Of a stretch of 64,000 bases of DNA, positions 59,521-64,000 are shown one piece after another. Location of the stretch: positions 124,001-188,000 of the forward strand of contig NZ_RCWJ01000005.1 in the NCBI RefSeq assembly GCF_003668565.1, written 5' to 3'. Each line of letters begins with the position of its first letter. The first letter of the stretch is position 1. Below the pieces are notes generated by a model. It had not been told where the DNA came from, made no database searches, and worked only from the letters and a program-made list of their open reading frames with translations. Both the position numbers and the translations under genes were made by a program. This DNA is from Mycetocola zhadangensis. Lineage in GTDB: Bacteria > Actinomycetota > Actinomycetes > Actinomycetales > Microbacteriaceae.

Positions 59521-60708
59521 TTATCTGGCCAGTGAAGCGTCGTGCTCCTGGTGAGCTCGCTTCAGCAGTTCCATGAGGTCTTCTTCTTCGTGAGCCGACT
59601 GGCGGTACTTGGCAGGCAGCCCACGGATCGCTTCTTCTTCGGCGACCAGCTTGGCGAAGACGCGGTTGCGCTCCTCCTGATCCGTCGTGTACTCAAGGTC
59701 GACGTACGCGGTGGCGTGGCGTCGGGCTCCCGAGATCGCCGCGTGCGCTTTGCCCTTCGGACTGATCAGCGATGCGACGACGGTGATCACGAGCACGCCG
59801 AGAATGACCGAGAGTGAGAGGCCAGTGCTGATCTCGACAACCGGCACAGGCTCGCCTCCGTTGATGAACGGCACGTTGTTCTCGTGCAGCGCGTGCAGGA
59901 TGAGCTTGACACCGATGAAAGCGAGAATGGCCGCGAGGCCGTACGACAGGTAGACGAGGCGGTCGAGCAGCCCGTCGATGAGGAAGAAGAGCTGGCGCAG
60001 GCCAAGCAGCGAGAACGCCGTCGCCGTGAAGACGATGAAGACGTCCTGGGTGAGTCCGAAGATCGCCGGGATCGAGTCAAGCGCGAACAGAATGTCGGTT
60101 CCACCGATGGCGACCATGACGAGGAGCATCGGGGTGAGAACACGCTTGCCGTTCTCCATGGTGAACAGTTTGTCGCCGTCGTAGTGCTCGGAGGTGGGAA
60201 GTACCTTCTTCGCAATCCGGATGATGAAGTTATTGGCTCCATCTTCTTCGTCGCCCTCCGGCTTGAGCATGTTGCCGGCCGTGATCAGGAGGATGAGACC
60301 GAAGAAGTAGAATATCCACGCGAACGAGTTGATGAGCGCAGCGCCCGCGAAAATGAATCCAGTCCGTGCGATGAGAGCGAAGACGATTCCAAACAGCAGC
60401 ACCTTCTGCTGATCTTCACGCGGAACCCGGAAGCTCGCCATGATGATCAGGAAGACGAAGAGGTTGTCAACGGACAGCGCCTTCTCCGTGATGTACCCGG
60501 CAAAGTATTCGGATCCTGGCACTGAGCCACCGAACACGAAAATGCCAAGGCCGAAGAGAATAGCGATGCCGACATAGATCGACGACCAGATCGCCGCTTC
60601 CTTCAGCGTCGGAATGTGCGCCTTCCGAACGTGGAAGATGAAGTCAAACGCCAGTAGCGCCAGGATAAAGACTATTGTCAGTGTCCAGATCAGCGGGGAT
60701 ACCTGCAC
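59521..60708 (-). CDS. TerC family integral membrane protein
   Basis: A 395-residue TerC/Alx-type protein with nine predicted helices. The two signature motifs are ITEKALSVDNLFVFLIIMASF and LLVMVAIGGTDILFALDSIPAIFG, each with the charged residues of a metal site. The long cytoplasmic C-terminus (from residue ~320) is charged. Related proteins export manganese or support tellurite tolerance. No yybP-ykoY riboswitch is seen upstream. Confidence 0.94.
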   Translation of the reverse strand: MQVSPLIWTLTIVFILALLAFDFIFHVRKAHIPTLKEAAIWSSIYVGIAILFGLGIFVFGGSVPGSEYFAGYITEKALSVDNLFVFLIIMASFRVPREDQQKVLLFGIVFALIARTGFIFAGAALINSFAWIFYFFGLILLITAGNMLKPEGDEEDGANNFIIRIAKKVLPTSEHYDGDKLFTMENGKRVLTPMLLVMVAIGGTDILFALDSIPAIFGLTQDVFIVFTATAFSLLGLRQLFFLIDGLLDRLVYLSYGLAAILAFIGVKLILHALHENNVPFINGGEPVPVVEISTGLSLSVILGVLVITVVASLISPKGKAHAAISGARRHATAYVDLEYTTDQEERNRVFAKLVAEEEAIRGLPAKYRQSAHEEEDLMELLKRAHQEHDASLAR

Positions 60709-60849
60709 GTTTTCTACTTTCGTTCGGAGTCAGCTCTGTTCGCACAACGCGCGATGGAGTCAAGTTTACGCGAGCGCGAGTGAACTGTTCCTGAGCGGAT
60801 GCCACGGGGCAGCCTCCCTCGACCCCGTTACGTTCTGCAGACGCGAACG

Positions 60850-62037
60850 TCAGGCAGAGGTTCGCACGCCATCGGCCGAAAAGAGCTGATCCAAAAAGAT
60901 TCGTCCGGCCCCTCGAAGCCCGCCGGTTGCCGCGAACTGCGCGACGTCGATGCTGAGCTGGTCGGTCGCCATCGGGAGGCACTCCGCATAAAGAGTTGCG
61001 CGCACACCGGCGACGAACACCGACGAGTCGGCGAGCACTCCTCCGAGCACCAGACGTTCGGGATTGAAGAAGTTGACAATGGTGGCGAGGACTCCACCCG
61101 TCATCACCCCGGCGTTGCGGAGAAGTCCTGTAGCCAAAGGGTGCGAGTCCTGCGCAAGCGCAATCATCTCCTCAACCGACTGCACGTTCGTGCCGGCCAC
61201 CTGCATTTCGCGCACCAGGGCGTTGCCGGATGCCAAAGCGTCAAGGCAGCCGGTCCGACCGCAGGAGCACGGAACCGCCGCCGCTCCGGGAACGACGACG
61301 TGGCTGATATCACCTGCCCACCCGTTGCTGCCTGTGTACAAGGCACCCCCACAGACAATTCCGCATCCGATTCCCGACCCAACTTTCACGAGCACCTGGT
61401 TGCCGATCGGCTCGCGGCCGTCGAGCAGTTCGCCAGCCGCCATGAGGTTGGCATCGTTGTTGACAAGAATCGGCAGGTCGATCTCGCGTCTCATCAACTC
61501 AGGAACCGAGACGCCGTTCCAGCCGGGCATCCGGGATGGTGAGATGACCCGCGACGTTGCTGAGGAGACCGGCCCTGGAACCCCGACCGAGATGCCGCGC
61601 AAGCGGGTGTGGCCCGCCAGTTTCGCTTCGTCGACCATGTCAAGCAGGATTTTCAGCGCCCGGGAGAGGACCGCTCGCGGATCGGCCGCAATGTCCAGAG
61701 GCGCATGCCGTTCGGTGATGAGCTCCCCTGCGAAGTCAACGAGACCAAACGATGCACGATCGACGCCCAGGTCTATGCACCCAACGAGGCCCGCGTCGCC
61801 ACGGATCATCAGGTGTCGTGGACGACGTCCACCGCGTGACTCCCCCGGTCCGGTTTCCACGACGTGGCCCTGCTCGATGAGCGCGTCGACGCGGGCCGCG
61901 ACCGTCGTCGGCGAGAGCCCGGTAATGTTGGCGAGCGCCGCCCGAGAATTGGCCCGCCCGGATCGCAGTGCGGCGAGAACCTCGACGTGCTGGGGCGAAT
62001 GAAGCGGCACGGTGCCCGATACATCATTCACGGTCAT
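60850..62037 (-). CDS. ROK family transcriptional repressor
   Basis: A 395-residue regulator: wHTH SRAALANITGLSPTTVAARVDALIEQGHVVETG near residues 30-62, then ROK domain with GVPGPVSSATSRVIS, LVNNDANLMAAGE and the zinc site CSCGRTGCLDAL. The DxGxT-type kinase loop is CIDLGVDRASFGLV, so the kinase is probably not active. AAGAGG precedes the ATG at 62037; the frame open to 62262 overlaps the divergent gene. It probably represses the divergent CutC-ROK gene and itself. Confidence 0.92.
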   Translation of the reverse strand: MTVNDVSGTVPLHSPQHVEVLAALRSGRANSRAALANITGLSPTTVAARVDALIEQGHVVETGPGESRGGRRPRHLMIRGDAGLVGCIDLGVDRASFGLVDFAGELITERHAPLDIAADPRAVLSRALKILLDMVDEAKLAGHTRLRGISVGVPGPVSSATSRVISPSRMPGWNGVSVPELMRREIDLPILVNNDANLMAAGELLDGREPIGNQVLVKVGSGIGCGIVCGGALYTGSNGWAGDISHVVVPGAAAVPCSCGRTGCLDALASGNALVREMQVAGTNVQSVEEMIALAQDSHPLATGLLRNAGVMTGGVLATIVNFFNPERLVLGGVLADSSVFVAGVRATLYAECLPMATDQLSIDVAQFAATGGLRGAGRIFLDQLFSADGVRTSA

Positions 62038-62066
62038 CGACCTCTTTCGATCGTCGTCGCTCGCCG

Positions 62067-62095
62067 GAGTTAGTCCAGTATTGCAGGAAGTTAGT
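62067..62095. promoter_or_regulatory. Tandem ROK half-sites in divergent promoter
   Basis: AGTTAGTC occurs at 62067-62074 and 62088-62095, exactly 21 bases (two helix turns) apart, in the gap between the ROK repressor and the CutC-ROK gene. The GAAGTTAGT form of the second copy (62086-62094) is identical to the reverse complement of the arm at 30477-30485 before the other ROK gene. Confidence 0.55.
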
Positions 62096-62195
62096 CGAGT
62101 TATACGTGTAAGAATCTGTTGTTGGTCGATCCCCTCCGGAACCAACCGAAATCGCAACGCGACGAACAGCGTGTGAGAAATGTGAAGGCGGCTTG

Positions 62196-63938
62196 ATGAC
62201 CCAGCGAACCAGCACCAGGCGAGTCCTGACCGAGGTCTGCCTCGACGACCTCGACGGCGCACTCGCCGCGGACCGGGCTGGCGCTGACCGAATCGAGCTG
62301 TGTGCGAACCTCGGCGAAGGAGGAACGACGCCGAGCATCGGCCTCATCACGTCGGTACTTCGGTCGGTCGAACGTGTCGGCGTGCAGGTCATCGTCCGCC
62401 CCCGTGGCGGCGACTTCGTCTACAGTGACGACGAGATCGCCGTGATGTGTGCGGATCTTTCAGCGATAACGGATGCCACGGCGCACGCACGCACGCCCGT
62501 CGGCGTTGTTCTCGGAGCGTTGACCGCGGCAGGCGAGGTGGACGTCCAGGCGATGCAGCGCCTCATTTCCGCAGCGGCTCCGCTCGCCGTCACCTTCCAC
62601 AAGGCAATCGACGCAACAACCGACGTTCTCGCCGCGTTCGACACCCTCGGCGGCCTCGGAGTGGAACGTGTACTGACCTCGGGCGGACCCGGATCAGCGC
62701 TCGACAATCTCGACACCCTCACTGAGCTGGTGCGCCGGTCGGACGCAGGCCGTGGCCCCGGAGTGCTCGTCGGCGGGTCGGTGCGGCCGGCAAATGTACG
62801 CTCCATCGTCGACGCAACAGGCGCACACGAAGTGCACGCACGACTGCAACACCCATCACCGCGCGGCGACGGAACCCTGGGAACCAGTTCGAGCAGCGTC
62901 GCCGAATTCCTTGCCGCGCTGGACACCCCGGCCCGTCCAGCCGAAACGGCAGCTGAAACGACAGACGAGCCCGCGGCTGTTGTCCCCACCACCGAGGTGG
63001 TCCTTGCCCTCGACATCGGAGGTACAAACCTCAAAGCCGCCATTGTCGACACGACAGGGCGCAGCATCGCCTTCCGTTCGATCAGCGCCGGGCAGACAGG
63101 CGCCGAGTCGCTCGAACGGATCGTTGCCCTGCTGTATGGGTTACAGACGTCAGCCGAACTCGCCGGGCACTCGGTCGTCGGCGCTGGCGTCGTCACGCCC
63201 GGCATGGTTGACGCGGCGAACGGCGTCGTCCGGTACGCCTCAAGCCTCGACTGGACGAACGTTCCCCTTCGTGCCCTTCTGGCCGACGCCCTCGGGGTCC
63301 CCGTCGAAATTGAACACGACGTGCGATCAAGTGGGCTCGCCGAGAGCCTGTTCGGCGCATCGGCCGGCGTGGAGAACTCGGTTCTCGTCGCGATCGGCAC
63401 CGGCGTGGCCGCGTCGATTCGCAGTGGCGGCCACGCCGTCGTTGGCGCGATCACCACAGCGGGCGAACTCGGCCATATCCCCGTCATCCCCGACGGAGAG
63501 GTGTGCTCGTGTGGGCAGCGCGGGTGCCTCGAGGTCTACCTGTCCGGCGCAGGGTTCGCCAGGCGTTACGCCGCGCTCGGTGGTAAAGACGGGCTGGATG
63601 CCGCAGAGATTGCGGCGCGCCTCGGCTCGGATCCGATTGCCGACCGTGTCTGGACAGAGGGAGTGCACGCATTCGCTCTCGGCCTGTCCTCGCTTACGCT
63701 GCTCGTCGACCCATCGATGATCGTCCTCGGCGGCGGAGTCTCGCGGGCGGGCGACGCCCTGCTCGACCCACTGCGGATTGCGTTAGGTGACCTCTTGGCC
63801 TGGCGCGACGCTCCTGAGATCCGCCTGTCCGAACTGGGCACATCCGGAGGGCGCATCGGCGCCGCCGTCCTGGCGTTCCGCGCCGCTGGACTTTCCGCTG
63901 TCCCCGACACGTGGTCGGTCGCTCATCTTCTCGCCTAG
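62196..63938 (+). CDS. CutC-ROK kinase fusion protein
   Basis: A 580-residue fusion of two families that are normally separate. Residues ~6-243 are a CutC-type TIM barrel: RRVLTEVCLDDLDGALAADRAGADRIELCANL, VIVRPRGGDFVYSDDE, TFHKAIDATTDVL and RVLTSGGPGSAL. A linker (244-265) is rich in Ala, Glu and Thr. Residues ~268-580 are a ROK sugar kinase with an intact ATP loop LALDIGGTNLKAAIVD, TPGMVDAANGVV, IEHDVRSSGLAE and the zinc site GHIPVIPDGEVCSCGQRGCLE. GAAGGCGG stands just before the ATG at 62196. The fusion suggests a two-step sugar enzyme. Confidence 0.9.
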   Translation: MTQRTSTRRVLTEVCLDDLDGALAADRAGADRIELCANLGEGGTTPSIGLITSVLRSVERVGVQVIVRPRGGDFVYSDDEIAVMCADLSAITDATAHARTPVGVVLGALTAAGEVDVQAMQRLISAAAPLAVTFHKAIDATTDVLAAFDTLGGLGVERVLTSGGPGSALDNLDTLTELVRRSDAGRGPGVLVGGSVRPANVRSIVDATGAHEVHARLQHPSPRGDGTLGTSSSSVAEFLAALDTPARPAETAAETTDEPAAVVPTTEVVLALDIGGTNLKAAIVDTTGRSIAFRSISAGQTGAESLERIVALLYGLQTSAELAGHSVVGAGVVTPGMVDAANGVVRYASSLDWTNVPLRALLADALGVPVEIEHDVRSSGLAESLFGASAGVENSVLVAIGTGVAASIRSGGHAVVGAITTAGELGHIPVIPDGEVCSCGQRGCLEVYLSGAGFARRYAALGGKDGLDAAEIAARLGSDPIADRVWTEGVHAFALGLSSLTLLVDPSMIVLGGGVSRAGDALLDPLRIALGDLLAWRDAPEIRLSELGTSGGRIGAAVLAFRAAGLSAVPDTWSVAHLLA

Positions 63939-63951
63939 TCGGGAATTCCCG

Positions 63952-64000
63952 TCAGGAGCCTGACCCCAGCTGCCTGAGCAGCGCGGCGAGCTGGGCGCAC
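63952..64000 (-). CDS. C-terminal end of an unknown minus-strand gene
   Basis: Reading from the right edge, a frame gives AQLAALLRQLGSGS and then TGA at 63952-63954. It would converge with the CutC-ROK gene 13 bases away. Only 16 codons are visible, so no identity can be given. Confidence 0.3.
   Translation of the reverse strand, partial: CAQLAALLRQLGSGS

Noticed and set aside
60709-60849. yybP-ykoY (manganese) riboswitch before the TerC gene
   Set aside because: TerC genes often have one, but the conserved GGGGAGUAG and GCGCAAUGCC-like segments are not present in the leader.

Overview
The window is high-GC actinobacterial chromosome and most likely comes from the family Microbacteriaceae. 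Three things point there: system II cytochrome c maturation genes beside menaquinone genes, an archaeal-type aspartyl-tRNA synthetase, the tiny ribosomal protein bS22, and a YidC-like insertase next to a DUF6412-like protein. Many genes use GTG or TTG starts, and several have a TANNNT box 6-8 bases before the start codon, which suggests leaderless transcripts. No genus can be named from sequence alone. There is no prophage, transposase, CRISPR array, rRNA or recognisable tRNA, so this is mainly ordinary chromosome with a few accessory carbohydrate islands.

Layout. Bases 1-3045 hold the end of an amino-sugar (sialic acid type) catabolic operon: aldolase end, nanE, nagB and a DUF4862 gene. Bases 3184-12489 carry menB/menC and a six-gene minus-strand operon: phosphatase, TlpA-like thioredoxin, ccdA, resB, DUF3054, ccsB. 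Bases 12638-21776 are housekeeping: aspS, small conserved proteins, an HNH/DUF222 protein, a YidC-like insertase, bS22 with an HTH partner, an ArsR regulator and a KtrB/KtrA-like potassium system. Bases 21777-24754 hold an AlkD-like repair gene, a cluster of palindromic repeats with a G-rich minisatellite, proC and a LacI-type sensor that lacks its DNA-binding domain.

Bases 24735-32718 form a carbohydrate island: GH2 beta-mannosidase, the decayed start of a GH36 alpha-galactosidase, a sugar isomerase and dehydrogenase, a hydrolase, a ROK repressor and a BadF-type sugar kinase. A second ROK repressor faces a CutC-ROK kinase fusion at 60850-63938. Short AAGTWAGT-like half-sites occur in the control regions of both ROK loci and before the isomerase gene, which suggests related regulation.

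Bases 32748-44651 hold transport, stress and nucleotide-salvage genes (CDF transporter, universal stress protein, tadA, upp, deoD with an MFS transporter and a GntR regulator). They also hold a leaderless cysteine-rich leader peptide ahead of a receiver-less winged-helix regulator and a SUMF1-domain protein, and a short UvrA paralogue. Bases 44741-55328 include a YtrA-type GntR/membrane pair with a clear 20-bp palindromic operator, an Ada-AlkA/Ogt alkylation-repair pair, BrkB, a glycosyltransferase and small stress-type proteins. Bases 57120-59462 hold an ECF sigma factor, its zinc-motif RskA-like anti-sigma factor and a divergent secreted fasciclin protein. This is the same gene combination as the mycobacterial SigK-RskA-MPT70/83 system. 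TerC follows.

A scattered 11-mer, CGTGGCATCCG, occurs at least 11 times on either strand, far more than composition predicts, and is not explained by any gene.
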